A DNA stretch of 64,000 nucleotides from positions 1,914,001-1,978,000 of the forward strand of contig NZ_CP014525.1 in the NCBI RefSeq assembly GCF_001611975.1. The letters run 5' to 3'. Below, piece after piece: positions 17,077-26,385 of this stretch. The translations under genes were made by a program, and so were the position numbers. This stretch comes from Haematospirillum jordaniae (GTDB lineage: Bacteria; Pseudomonadota; Alphaproteobacteria; Rhodospirillales; Rhodospirillaceae). Each line of letters begins with the position of its first letter. Within the stretch, counting starts at the first letter, position 1. A model generated the notes under the pieces. It was not told the DNA's origin, ran no database searches, and saw nothing but the letters and a program-made list of their open reading frames with translations.

Positions 17077-18261
17077 CTAGGCTAGCTCTTCAGCCTTATC
17101 CACAGGCGTCGCTCTCTTAAGGATAAGCAACCCGACAAGGGCCGATAGCAAAGACCCCCCCAGAACACCTAGACGAATTTCAGCATCATGAAGGCCAGAA
17201 GGGAATGCAAGCGTGCCAACAAACAAGCTCATGGTAAAACCAATGCCCGTAATAACAGACATCCCATAAAACTGAGCCCACGACACCCCTTTAGGCAAGG
17301 CCCCAATGCCACGAACTGACGCAAACCAAGTAAAGGTCATAACACCAACCTGCTTTCCAATGAAAAGCCCCAGACCAATACCAAGCGTAATAGTGCTGAA
17401 AACAATATCATATGTAACGCCAGCCAGTGAAACACCCGCATTAGCAAATGCAAAGATCGGCATAATCCCAAAGGCAACCCATGGATGAAGCGCTTCCTCG
17501 ACATGCTTCAAAGGAGACTCTGAAGCTTGGCCAGATCCACACAAAGGAATAGCCAGCCCAAGAACAACACCCGCCAATGTGGCGTGAACGCCGGACTTCA
17601 GCACACAAACCCACAAAAAAACACCAACAAGAACATAGGGGGTTATTCGATTAACTCCTGCCTTGTTGAGGCTGAACAAAACCATGATTGCTATAACAGC
17701 CAGCCCCAGAGAAAGCATGGAAAGGTGGCTGGTGTAGAAGAATGCAATAATAATAATGGCTCCAAGATCATCCATGACCGCCAAGGCCAAAAGAAAAATC
17801 TTGAGCGTAGCCGGAACTCTCTTCCCTGCAAGAGCCATAACCCCCAAGGCAAACGCTATATCGGTTGCCGCGGGAATAGCCCACCCTGTCAACCTATCAG
17901 GCCACGCCATATTGAAAGCGATATAGACAAGAGCAGGCCCTATCATACCGCCAAGCGCAGCAATGCCAGGCATCAAGGCCTTCTTGCGGGATGATAATTC
18001 TCCTTCAAGGACTTCTCTTTTAATTTCAAGGCCTACCAAAAGGAAAAAAACAGCCATAAGCCCATCATTGATCCAAAGCAGCAGGGGCTTGTCTATACCG
18101 GCTCCATTGAAGGTCACGGCAAGTTTTGTCGTCAGAAAGTCCTGATAAAAGGGTGCCCCCGCACTGTTGGCTAAAAGAAGGGCTATACATGCCGCGCCGA
18201 CAAGGCAAAGCCCCCCGGCAGCCTCCATATGCATGAACTTCCGGATCATCGACAATGCCAT
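17077..18261 (-). CDS. nhaA: Na+/H+ antiporter NhaA
   Basis: A 394-residue inner-membrane sodium/proton antiporter with about 12 hydrophobic segments. The family motifs FLLVGLEIKRE, PAATDIAFALGV (with the ion-binding aspartate pair region AVMDDLGAI) and the C-terminal GIGFTMSLFVG are present. ATG 18261 has AAGG ten bases upstream; a TTG at 18297 would add 12 charged residues not typical of NhaA. NhaA supports pH and sodium tolerance. No nhaR regulator is adjacent. Confidence 0.95.
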   Translation of the reverse strand: MALSMIRKFMHMEAAGGLCLVGAACIALLLANSAGAPFYQDFLTTKLAVTFNGAGIDKPLLLWINDGLMAVFFLLVGLEIKREVLEGELSSRKKALMPGIAALGGMIGPALVYIAFNMAWPDRLTGWAIPAATDIAFALGVMALAGKRVPATLKIFLLALAVMDDLGAIIIIAFFYTSHLSMLSLGLAVIAIMVLFSLNKAGVNRITPYVLVGVFLWVCVLKSGVHATLAGVVLGLAIPLCGSGQASESPLKHVEEALHPWVAFGIMPIFAFANAGVSLAGVTYDIVFSTITLGIGLGLFIGKQVGVMTFTWFASVRGIGALPKGVSWAQFYGMSVITGIGFTMSLFVGTLAFPSGLHDAEIRLGVLGGSLLSALVGLLILKRATPVDKAEELA

Positions 18262-18425
18262 ACCAAGAAACCTTTCTTTTTCTTTCAAAACTACCAACCC
18301 TATAGAAACAATGAATAAAGTACAGATCCTCCTGCATCAACCAAAAAGGCCCCTCCTCCTAACGGTATGATGACCTTTCCCTTGCGTGCAGGCCTCAAAC
18401 GAAAAAGCACGTTCTTTGGGTTTGA

Positions 18426-18887
18426 CTACAAACGCGGCCCCGTCCCTTTGGGGATCTCAACAATAGCTTTTCCTACAGGGAAGATGGAAATCCACGCCAA
18501 CTTCAAATGCGCCCATGCCAGCGGCAAACCAATAAGAGTAATAGCGCAAGCCAATGCAGATGATATGTGACCCAATGCCAGCCACCAACCGGCAAGGACA
18601 AACCACAGCACATTGCCCAGAAGACCCAAGACCCCCGTCCCGATATCACGTTCCCCGTATAAATCTTGGCGGTCAACAGCCATACGGCCAAAAGGCCATA
18701 ACGAATAAAACGCAATATTGAGGGAAGACCTGACCCAAGGAATCCCCACAATAGTCAAGGCCATCAGGCAAGCGGCCAAGACCCAGCCCAAGAACATCAC
18801 GAAACCACCAAATACAACCCAGGCCACATTCAAAACAAGAACAATAAGATCCGGGGATTGGGGATACTCTGCGCTGTTTTGTCTCAC
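18426..18887 (-). CDS. YccF-family inner membrane protein
   Basis: A 153-residue membrane protein with two similar halves, each with a hydrophobic hairpin followed by a conserved GLPLAWAHLKLA or GIPWVRSSLNIA segment, the duplicated YccF domain. The GTG start at 18887 has a strong GGGGAG site seven bases upstream. The biochemical role of YccF is unknown. It is upstream of nhaA on the same strand but about 165 bases away. Confidence 0.85.
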   Translation of the reverse strand: MRQNSAEYPQSPDLIVLVLNVAWVVFGGFVMFLGWVLAACLMALTIVGIPWVRSSLNIAFYSLWPFGRMAVDRQDLYGERDIGTGVLGLLGNVLWFVLAGWWLALGHISSALACAITLIGLPLAWAHLKLAWISIFPVGKAIVEIPKGTGPRL

Positions 18888-18928
18888 AAAAATCTCCCCT
18901 TATCGACGCGCGTTAAGACTATCGTCGA

Positions 18929-19654
18929 TTATAGCAGGAGGAAACGATTCAGGATGCTTGGCGTTAAACATATATCCATGGGACAGGCGCGCAGCCCTCT
19001 TTTAGCTAGTCCCTTCAAAAACTGCTCGGTCAAAATCAATGATGTTTCAGCACGCACGGAGCTGTCTATATCAAAGGCCATATCGTGCAGCAACATCACG
19101 GCCCCTTCCAAGCTGCCCGTATCCAGTGCGGCATCAATCCGCTTCTGTCCTTCTAGGCGGACCTCATCAGGTGTCTTGCAGAGACGTGCCAAGCCGGGAT
19201 CATCAACATGCAATGACCAGTGAGCAATCTGGGCAGAAGGCCAGAACGCGCGAATAGCATGATGGACTTTTGGATTACGATAGCCACCAGCATAAGGGAG
19301 ACGGACAAGATAAGGATCTGGCGTCGGACGGAAACGTGCCAGCAACTCCTCTCCCCTGAGAAGGTCGGCTTTCAGACGTTCAGGACCGGCATAATCAAGA
19401 CGAATATGGTCCCACCCATGAGCATAAACCGGATGCCCTGCCCGTACAATGTCTGCTACAAGATCAGGGTACTGAACGGTCCGGCACCCTGATAGAAAGA
19501 AGGTTGCTCCGGCATTATACTCCGACAAAAGCTTCAATACTCCGGGCGTCGCCTCCGGAGTAGGGCCGTCATCATAAGATAACCCGACCCTCCCATCACC
19601 ATGAGAGAGTCGACGAACAATAGGCAACCAGCGGGCGAGAAGATCAAATTTCAT
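18929..19654 (-). CDS. Polysaccharide deacetylase family protein
   Basis: A 241-residue NodB-homology protein predicted to remove acetyl groups from a polysaccharide or peptidoglycan. The catalytic Asp-Asp motif (LSYDDGPTPE), the metal-binding region YAHGWDHIRLD and the RLPYAGG motif are present. The usual HSxxH spacing is altered to HGWDH, with both histidines kept. No signal peptide is apparent. Start is ATG 19654 (or TTG 19663). It is divergent from a glycosyltransferase; together they suggest cell-surface glycan work, though this is inference. Confidence 0.85.
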   Translation of the reverse strand: MKFDLLARWLPIVRRLSHGDGRVGLSYDDGPTPEATPGVLKLLSEYNAGATFFLSGCRTVQYPDLVADIVRAGHPVYAHGWDHIRLDYAGPERLKADLLRGEELLARFRPTPDPYLVRLPYAGGYRNPKVHHAIRAFWPSAQIAHWSLHVDDPGLARLCKTPDEVRLEGQKRIDAALDTGSLEGAVMLLHDMAFDIDSSVRAETSLILTEQFLKGLAKRGLRACPMDICLTPSILNRFLLL

Positions 19655-19748
19655 TGCACTCAATATTTTTCCGGAAAAACGGATGCAGGTCGATTATGCT
19701 CCCTTAGCAGATCCATAACAATTGTACACCAATGAAAGTTGCGGGCCG

Positions 19749-20774
19749 GTGAGAATTATTATTGCTGATGATGGCGTTCCTTTTAACGGATTATGCTTGG
19801 AGCAGAGGCCTCTTGGGGGAGCGGAAAGCTGTGTCGTCTGGCTTGCTGAAGCCTTTGCCAGACTGGGCCATCATGTAACATGCCTGACAAACTCAAATAC
19901 CTCAGTCCTACATAATGGCGTGAACTGGGAACCTATCAGCGGGAACCACCCAGAATCGGCCGACTTGTACATTGCCAATCGGGGACATACGGTGCTTCGC
20001 CTTATTCCAAAGGCAAGGCACGTTGCTTTCTGGATCCACAATCCAGCCCAATACCTTCTCAAGACGCGCTACCTATGGCCTCTTGTCAAGCGCAAGCCTG
20101 CCATGGTGTTTTTATCAAAATTCCATGCCTCTACCCTTCCGGCATGGGTCCCGGGGCGACGGCTTGTTATGCCTCATGGTGTCGATCCCGTATTTTACCC
20201 CTCTCCCCATACAGCCACTCCCCCCGAACCGCGTGCCGTTTTCCTGTCCAATCCTCTACGGGGGCTGGATCCCATGCTTGATATGTGGAAGCAGTATATT
20301 GTTCCTGCCATTCCTTCAGCCGAGCTACACCTGTTTACGGGACCAGGTATTATGAGCCAACGAGAAGGTGGTTCAGAAGAAACGCAGGCTGTTCTTGGAA
20401 AAGCGCAACATACTGCGGGCGTTTTCCTCAACCCTCCCCTGCCGCGGGATAGCTTGGCATCTGCACTGAGATCAATGAGGGTACATTGTTACCCCTCAAC
20501 GGTGCCAGAAAGCTTCTGTTTGGCTATTGCCGAGTCTCAGGCCTGTGGCATTCCAGCTATCGTCAATGATACAGGGGCACTGCCTGAAAGAATAACAGAC
20601 AAAAAAACAGGCTTTGTCACAATGACAGCCAACCCTCGATCTTTCGCAGACGCAACAATCCGCCTGCTGTCTGATGACACATTATGGCAGAGCATGCACA
20701 AAAGCCTGTTGCTGGCACCAATCCGACGCTGGGAAGACGTAGCCCGTGATTTTATCAACCAAATGATAACCTGA
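19749..20774 (+). CDS. Glycosyltransferase, GT4 family
   Basis: A 341-residue retaining glycosyltransferase. The N-terminal strand MRIIIADDG (initiated by GTG), the RPLGGAESCVVWLAEAFA nucleotide-sugar region and the C-terminal ExxxxxxxE motif (ESFCLAIAESQACGIPAIV) fit GT4. GTG 19749 aligns with the usual family start; the frame is open to TTG 19722. No ribosome site is obvious. Neighbouring polysaccharide deacetylase (divergent) hints at surface polysaccharide synthesis. Donor and acceptor are unknown. Confidence 0.85.
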   Translation: MRIIIADDGVPFNGLCLEQRPLGGAESCVVWLAEAFARLGHHVTCLTNSNTSVLHNGVNWEPISGNHPESADLYIANRGHTVLRLIPKARHVAFWIHNPAQYLLKTRYLWPLVKRKPAMVFLSKFHASTLPAWVPGRRLVMPHGVDPVFYPSPHTATPPEPRAVFLSNPLRGLDPMLDMWKQYIVPAIPSAELHLFTGPGIMSQREGGSEETQAVLGKAQHTAGVFLNPPLPRDSLASALRSMRVHCYPSTVPESFCLAIAESQACGIPAIVNDTGALPERITDKKTGFVTMTANPRSFADATIRLLSDDTLWQSMHKSLLLAPIRRWEDVARDFINQMIT

Positions 20775-20804
20775 GATTGATAAAGACCAAGGAGCGTTTT
20801 GTAT

Positions 20805-20824
20805 TTGTACCATCGTACAATTTT
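20805..20824 (+). terminator. Short hairpin with T-run after the glycosyltransferase
   Basis: TTGTAC-CATC-GTACAA (20805-20820) is a perfect 6-bp palindrome followed by TTTT. It could be a weak terminator, or an operator because it is symmetrical. Confidence 0.4.
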
Positions 20825-20958
20825 GCATTGCGACATGAGTTCAAACCGCAACATGATGACGGCTTTCCCCTGCCCAATGGAGAAAGAAGGAAATCGGGGG
20901 TTGTCAGGACAAAAGAATTCAGGCATCTGAAGACATCACGCATACCCCCGTTTTGGGG

Positions 20959-20984
20959 AAACCGGCAAAAGAACCGGTTTGTTT
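20959..20984 (+). terminator. Hairpin upstream of the sugar transporter
   Basis: AAACCGG (20959-20965) and CCGGTTT (20974-20980) form a 7-bp stem followed by GTTT, 30 bases before the next start codon. It could separate the glycosyltransferase transcript from the transporter gene or act in its leader. Confidence 0.35.
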
Positions 20985-21011
20985 CAGAAGCGCTGAACAA
21001 AGGCTGTTCCG

Positions 21012-22334
21012 ATGTCCACTGCACATCAAAATCGCTCCTATTTTGGCCCATTGGCCGTGTTGACCGCACCGTTCTTTTTCCTTGGCATGATTACATGCCT
21101 GAACGACGTGCTTGTACCTCATCTGAAAGCTGTTTTTACACTCAGCTATGCCGAGGCAGCACTGGTCCAGTTCTGCTTTTTTACCGCTTATTTTTTCGTG
21201 TCCTTGCCTTCGGGCATGCTGGCTGAACGGATCGGCTACAAACGTGGACTCGTTGTGGGATTCTTGGTAACGGCTGCCGGGTGCATGGCCTTCTGGCCCG
21301 CGGCCAGCGAACGGTCCTACCCGCTTTTTCTGGGTGCACTGTTTATCTTGGCGTCTGGCATTACCCTGATCCAAGTTTGCATGAACCCTTATGTCAGCAT
21401 TCTTGGCAAGCAGGAAACGGCATCCAGCCGCCTCGCGGTCGTGCAGGCCTTTAACTCCGTCGGCACAACAATTGCTCCGTACATCGGATCCTTATTCATC
21501 CTGAGTACGGTTGTCTTGTCAGCCAGCGAACTGGCAGGCATGTCAGAGGTAGAGCAGGCTGCATATCGGGCAAAAGAAGCTGCTTCTGTGCAAGGTCCGT
21601 ACATGTGGCTGGCGGGGATTCTGATCGCCAATGCGCTCGCTTTGATGTTCATCAAGTTGCCAGATATCAGGAATACCAATTCTGTCATTGATCTGGACAA
21701 GAGCACTGATGCAAAGAGCCATGGCAGCATCTGGTCCCATCGCCACTTGGTACTTGGTACCATCGGTATCTTCATGTACGTCGGCGCAGAAGTAGCAATT
21801 GGCAGCTTTCTGATTAATCTACTGGCAATGCCAGAGATCGCAGGCCTTCCGGAAGCCGAGGCCGGTTTTTACCTGTCCCTGTACTGGGGCGGCGCGATGG
21901 TTGGTCGCTTTGTTGGGGCAGCCATCATGCGCTATGTCAATCCCGGAGCATTTCTGTCCTTCAACTGCACCATTGCTATAGGGTTGATCATTACAGCTAT
22001 CCTATCCGGTGGCCATATTGCCATGTGGTCCTTGATAGCCGTTGGCCTGTTCAACTCTATCATGTTCCCGACCATTTTTACCCTGTCGGTCAGGGGGCTT
22101 GGTCATCATACCAGCAAGGCATCAGGCATTCTGTGTATGGCCATTGTCGGCGGAGCTATTGTGCCCCTGATCCATGGCTTTGTTGCTGATCAAGTTGGAC
22201 TTCTGGCTGCCTTCTTTGTTCCGCTCGTATGCTACACCTATATTCTGTACTATGGCGTCAAGGGTCACCGTGCCGGGGATGCTCATCAACATGCGAATAA
22301 TCGGTCCTTGGCCAGCAAGCCTGCTGCCGGGTAA
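21012..22334 (+). CDS. Sugar MFS transporter (FucP/GluP family)
   Basis: A 440-residue major-facilitator protein with about 12 membrane segments. The N-terminal FFFLGMITCLNDVLVPHL and the AERIGYKRG loop are typical of the fucose/glucose/galactose:H+ symporter group (FucP, GluP). The C-terminal half shows YWGGAMVGRFVGAAIM. It is predicted to import a hexose with protons. ATG 21012 is used. It is followed by a strong terminator and no sugar-catabolic genes adjoin, so the substrate remains open. Confidence 0.88.
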   Translation: MSTAHQNRSYFGPLAVLTAPFFFLGMITCLNDVLVPHLKAVFTLSYAEAALVQFCFFTAYFFVSLPSGMLAERIGYKRGLVVGFLVTAAGCMAFWPAASERSYPLFLGALFILASGITLIQVCMNPYVSILGKQETASSRLAVVQAFNSVGTTIAPYIGSLFILSTVVLSASELAGMSEVEQAAYRAKEAASVQGPYMWLAGILIANALALMFIKLPDIRNTNSVIDLDKSTDAKSHGSIWSHRHLVLGTIGIFMYVGAEVAIGSFLINLLAMPEIAGLPEAEAGFYLSLYWGGAMVGRFVGAAIMRYVNPGAFLSFNCTIAIGLIITAILSGGHIAMWSLIAVGLFNSIMFPTIFTLSVRGLGHHTSKASGILCMAIVGGAIVPLIHGFVADQVGLLAAFFVPLVCYTYILYYGVKGHRAGDAHQHANNRSLASKPAAG

Positions 22335-22355
22335 GGTTTATACGCAATAGTTTGA

Positions 22356-22387
22356 AAGGCCCCGAATAAATCGGGGCCTTCTTTTTT
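22356..22387. terminator. Strong terminator between the sugar transporter gene and gatB
   Basis: AAGGCCCCGA (22356-22365), loop ATAAA, TCGGGGCCTT (22371-22380), then CTTTTTT. The stem is perfect over 10 bp. It lies in the convergent gap, 28 bases from the gatB stop, and the reverse strand also has TTTC, so it may serve both genes. Confidence 0.92.
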
Positions 22388-22414
22388 ATCCGGCATAGAG
22401 AAAGTTACAGCTTT

Positions 22415-23869
22415 CTAACCAAGAAGCTTTTTCTTGAGAACGTCCTGCAACATACCAGGATTAGCTTTGCCCTGGGTTGCCTTCATGACTTGTCCGATAA
22501 ACCAAGCAACCAGCTTCTCTTTACCATCCCGCACTTCTTGGGCTTTCTCAGGATTGGCTGCAATAACAGCGTCACATGCAGCTTCAATCGCGCTACTGTC
22601 CGTAACCTGTTTCATACCCCGCTCTTCCACGATAAGAGCAGGATCCTTTCCCTCCTCCATCATGATTTCAAAAACATCTTTCGCCAGCCGACCGGATATG
22701 GTGTTGTCTTTTACCAGATCCACCAATTGACCAAGCTGCGATGGACTGACCGGGCTTTGTGAAATGGAAAGCCCCTTTTTGTTCAGGCCACCAAAGAGCG
22801 TTGTAATCAACCAGTTTGCAACCTGCTTTCCATCACGCCCTTCCGCTGCCTCCTCGAAATAAGCCGCGGTTTCCTTCTCCATAACCAGAACACCTGCATC
22901 ATAAGGTGTCAGACTATAGGAAGATACAAACCGCGCTTTTTTATCATCAGGAAGCTCGGGCAACGTTGCCTTGATGCGCTCAACAAACGCATCATCAAAC
23001 TCCAAGGGCAAAAGATCCGGGTCAGGAAAATAACGGTAATCATGGGCATGTTCCTTGGACCGCATCGACCGTGTCTCACCACGCGAGGAGTCAAACAGGC
23101 GTGTCTCCTGAACAATCTGGCCACCGTTTTCATACACTTCAACATGGCGGCGGGCTTCATATTCAATGGCCTGCATAACAAAGCGAACGGAATTGACGTT
23201 CTTGATCTCGCAACGTGTCCGATATGGCTCTCCAGCTTTGCGGACCGATACGTTGACATCGCAACGCATGGAGCCTTCCTCCATGTTTCCATCACATGTT
23301 TCCAAGTAACGCAGAATGGATCTCAGCTTACGCAAGTATGCCCCGGCTTCTTCCGGCGTCCGCATATCTGGCTTGGAAACAATTTCCATCAGCGCAACCC
23401 CGGAACGATTCAAGTCAATCAAAGACTTTGCAGGGTGCTGGTCATGAACGGATTTCCCTGCATCCTGCTCAAGATGCAGGCGCTCGATACCAACCGTACG
23501 GCTTGATCCATCGGGCAAATCCAGCACGATCTGCCCCTCGCCAACAATGGGCTGATCATACTGGCTGATCTGATACCCTTGGGGTAAATCAGCATAAAAA
23601 TAATTCTTGCGCGCAAAAACACTGCGTTTGTTAATCTGCGCTTTCAGCCCCAACCCCGTACGAACAGCCTGCTCCACGCACACGCCATTGATAACCGGCA
23701 GCATGCCGGGAAAGCCGGCATCAATAAACGAAACCTGCGTATTCGGCTCCGCTCCGAACGTTGTTGCGGCACCCGAAAACAACTTGGATTGAGAGATAAC
23801 CTGGGCATGAACCTCAAGCCCGATAACCAGTTCCCAGTCCCCGGTTTCACCTTTGATATGATAGCTCAT
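22415..23869 (-). CDS. gatB: Asp-tRNA(Asn)/Glu-tRNA(Gln) amidotransferase subunit B
   Basis: The 484-residue GatB subunit binds misacylated tRNA and activates its acyl group with ATP before amidation. Family segments: WELVIGLEVHAQ, FSGA, NKRSVFARKNYFYADLPQGYQISQYD split over the N-terminal catalytic domain, and DYRYFPDPDLLPL. The C-terminal YqeY-like tail domain is present. It follows gatA by six bases in the operon gatC-gatA-gatB, and all three subunits are intact, so the indirect route to Gln-tRNA and/or Asn-tRNA is expected. Confidence 0.97.
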   Translation of the reverse strand: MSYHIKGETGDWELVIGLEVHAQVISQSKLFSGAATTFGAEPNTQVSFIDAGFPGMLPVINGVCVEQAVRTGLGLKAQINKRSVFARKNYFYADLPQGYQISQYDQPIVGEGQIVLDLPDGSSRTVGIERLHLEQDAGKSVHDQHPAKSLIDLNRSGVALMEIVSKPDMRTPEEAGAYLRKLRSILRYLETCDGNMEEGSMRCDVNVSVRKAGEPYRTRCEIKNVNSVRFVMQAIEYEARRHVEVYENGGQIVQETRLFDSSRGETRSMRSKEHAHDYRYFPDPDLLPLEFDDAFVERIKATLPELPDDKKARFVSSYSLTPYDAGVLVMEKETAAYFEEAAEGRDGKQVANWLITTLFGGLNKKGLSISQSPVSPSQLGQLVDLVKDNTISGRLAKDVFEIMMEEGKDPALIVEERGMKQVTDSSAIEAACDAVIAANPEKAQEVRDGKEKLVAWFIGQVMKATQGKANPGMLQDVLKKKLLG

Positions 23870-23875
23870 CGCGCC

Positions 23876-25348
23876 TTATCCCTTTACCAAAGCCGGAACA
23901 CCCGGAAAACTGGCGGCCTTTTCCAGAACATCCCCGGCTCGCAGAACAGTTTCCTCATCAAAAGGACGACCGATGATCTGAAGCCCAAGCGGTAGACCCG
24001 ATGCATTCAATCCCGCAGGCACAGATAAGCCGGGCAAACCAGCCAATGAGGCAGGAACTGTAAAAATATCATTCAAATACATTGCGATAGGATCATCCAT
24101 TTTTGCACCCAACGCGAAAGCTGCGGTCGGGGCAGTTGGCGTCAAGATCGCATCAACAGACCGGAAGGCATCACGAAAATCCCGCGCAATACAGGACCGC
24201 ACTTTCTGGGCTTTAAGGTAATAGGCATCATAGTATCCGGCAGACAAGACATAGGTCCCCATCAGGATACGCCGCTGGACCTCTTCACCAAACCCTGCTG
24301 CCCGGGTTTTGGCATACATCTCGTCCAAGGATTTCCCTTCTACCCTCATCCCGAAGCGCAAACCATCGTAGCGAGCCAAGTTCGAGGATGCTTCAGCTGG
24401 CGCAACGATATAATACGTTGCGAGGGCATACCGGGTGTGCGGCAAAGTTATGTCATGAATTTCGGCACCCGCATCCTTCAGCCACGACACCCCTTTATCC
24501 CATAGGGAAGCAACCTCGGGATCTAAGCCATCTGAGCGATATTCAGCCGGGATGCCAATTTTCAGACCACGGATATCACCGGTCAGGGCCGCCTCAAAAT
24601 CAGGCACCAGAATATCTGCGCTGGTGGAATCTTTAGGATCAAAACCAGCCATTGCGCCCAGCATAATCGCGGCATCGCGAACCGTACGCGTCATGGGGCC
24701 AGCCTGATCCAAAGAACTTGCAAAGGCAATGGTGCCATACCGGGAGCAACGCCCGTACGTTGGCTTCAAACCCGTAATCCCACAGTAGGCAGCAGGTTGC
24801 CGGATAGATCCACCCGTATCTGTACCCGTTGCAGCAAGCACCATACGGGCAGCCACAGCAGCAGCAGATCCACCGGACGATCCGCCGGGCACCAAGTCTA
24901 CATCCTGGCCACGCGGTTGCCACGGGTTACGCGCCGGGCCGAACCAGCTTGTCTGGTTGGATCCACCCATAGCGAATTCATCCAGATTCAGCTTGCCCAA
25001 CGAAATAGCACCAGCCTTTCGCAGATTTGCTGAAATCGTGCTTTCATAAGGCGGAATGAACCCTTCCAGCATTCGGCTTCCAGCCGTGGTGCGAACACCT
25101 TCTGTACAGAACAGGTCCTTGAGTCCAACGGGAATGCCCATCATCGGCCCTGCGCTTCCTGCTGCCAAGGCAGCATCAGCTTCCACAGCCTGTTGGCGCG
25201 CCTGCTCCGCTGTTTCAGTAATAAAGGCATTCAGCGGGCGCTTCTGCTCCATGACACCAATATAGGCATCAACCAGCTCAACAGCTGAAAGCGTATGAGA
25301 GCGCAGGGCATCACGGGCCTGGGCCAGAGTCAGGTCAAGAACAGACAT
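23876..25348 (-). CDS. gatA: Asp-tRNA(Asn)/Glu-tRNA(Gln) amidotransferase subunit A
   Basis: The 490-residue amidase subunit releases ammonia from glutamine. The amidase signature is clear: catalytic Lys in PVGLKDLFCTEG, and the GGSSGGSAAAVAAR serine-rich motif with the cis-Ser and nucleophile Ser in DTGGSIRQPA. ATG 25348 directly abuts the TAA of gatC, so translation is likely coupled. Length and motif set fit GatA. Confidence 0.97.
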   Translation of the reverse strand: MSVLDLTLAQARDALRSHTLSAVELVDAYIGVMEQKRPLNAFITETAEQARQQAVEADAALAAGSAGPMMGIPVGLKDLFCTEGVRTTAGSRMLEGFIPPYESTISANLRKAGAISLGKLNLDEFAMGGSNQTSWFGPARNPWQPRGQDVDLVPGGSSGGSAAAVAARMVLAATGTDTGGSIRQPAAYCGITGLKPTYGRCSRYGTIAFASSLDQAGPMTRTVRDAAIMLGAMAGFDPKDSTSADILVPDFEAALTGDIRGLKIGIPAEYRSDGLDPEVASLWDKGVSWLKDAGAEIHDITLPHTRYALATYYIVAPAEASSNLARYDGLRFGMRVEGKSLDEMYAKTRAAGFGEEVQRRILMGTYVLSAGYYDAYYLKAQKVRSCIARDFRDAFRSVDAILTPTAPTAAFALGAKMDDPIAMYLNDIFTVPASLAGLPGLSVPAGLNASGLPLGLQIIGRPFDEETVLRAGDVLEKAASFPGVPALVKG

Positions 25349-25636
25349 TTATTCCACCACCTTCGGCACGGCAAAAAAACCATCAATGGCTTCCGGCGCA
25401 TTGGCCAGAATAGAATCACACATACCGCCATCAGAGACGATATCATTCCGCCAGCGCAGAACCGCATCCGTCACACTGGTCATAGGCTCTGTTCCTTCGG
25501 TATTGACGTCAGCAAGCTGTTCAACCCAGTCAAGAATACCGGAAAGCTGGCTGGCCAGAGGATCAAGCCTGTCTTCGGGCACCTCAATACGGGCTAGGAA
25601 CGCAACGTTCCGGACGATATCTTTGTCGAGCGACAT
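25349..25636 (-). CDS. gatC: Asp-tRNA(Asn)/Glu-tRNA(Gln) amidotransferase subunit C
   Basis: The 95-residue GatC stabilises the GatA-GatB complex. Segments VRNVAFLARIEVPED and LDWVEQLADVNTEG are typical. The frame is open to 25741, but ATG 25636 has AGGAG at good spacing and gives the family length. First gene of gatCAB; 110 bases separate it from the divergent ruvX. Confidence 0.95.
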   Translation of the reverse strand: MSLDKDIVRNVAFLARIEVPEDRLDPLASQLSGILDWVEQLADVNTEGTEPMTSVTDAVLRWRNDIVSDGGMCDSILANAPEAIDGFFAVPKVVE

Positions 25637-25746
25637 TGAAAAAAGTCTCCTGGCGGGAGTAAGTCTTGGGAGCATCCCCGTCGGCACACAGTACGCGCCG
25701 ATCCGGGTCTGTACACGCGTAAAATCGCCGGAAGGTATCACTCGTC

Positions 25747-26265
25747 ATGACTGACTGCAATAACCCCGCACCGCTTCCCGTGACAGGGCTTTCACCCTTG
25801 CAGATGAAACACGCCCTACCCCTCGCCGGCAGGCTGGCTGGACTGGACCTTGGCACCAAGACCATAGGCATCGCCCTGTCAGACCCTCTGCTGATCACCG
25901 CTACTCCGCTCACAACAATCCGGCGCACCAAATTCACAAAGGACATTAACCTACTGTCCGAGCTGGTTGCAGAGTACGAAATAGCCGGCTTGGTCCTTGG
26001 GCTTCCGGTAGAAATGGATGGAACAGAAGGACGCCGCTGCCAGTCGACAAGAACATTTGCTGACAACATCAGAGCGCTGGAACAGCCAATATCCCAGCTT
26101 CCGATCGCATTCTGGGATGAGCGTTTGTCAACCGCAGCCGTAGAACGCGTCATGATTGATGAGCTGGACATGTCCCGCAAAAAAAGAATGAAAACCGTGG
26201 ATAGAAACGCAGCATCATGGATTCTTCAGGGATTCCTTGATGCCATTGCTTTTGCAGACAAATAA
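25747..26265 (+). CDS. ruvX: Holliday junction resolvase-like / pre-16S rRNA nuclease RuvX (YqgF)
   Basis: A 172-residue RNase H-fold nuclease of the YqgF family, implicated in 16S rRNA 5' maturation and earlier named as a putative resolvase. Acidic residues are in LAGLDLGTKTIGIALSD, the WDERLSTAAVE motif and VDRNAASWILQGFLD. ATG 25747 has GGAAGG about ten bases upstream; ATG 25804 is a shorter alternative closer to the domain start. Divergent from gatC and about 120 bases before pyrB. Confidence 0.9.
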   Translation: MTDCNNPAPLPVTGLSPLQMKHALPLAGRLAGLDLGTKTIGIALSDPLLITATPLTTIRRTKFTKDINLLSELVAEYEIAGLVLGLPVEMDGTEGRRCQSTRTFADNIRALEQPISQLPIAFWDERLSTAAVERVMIDELDMSRKKRMKTVDRNAASWILQGFLDAIAFADK

Positions 26266-26385
26266 ATCTGCCCATGATCGATACATGACTTCCTCGCACA
26301 ACATGTAGGACCGTCATAAATATTGCCCCGACGCACACCATTCTCCCCTTGCCGGAATGATGTTTTAACCTCATATTTCGCCCCC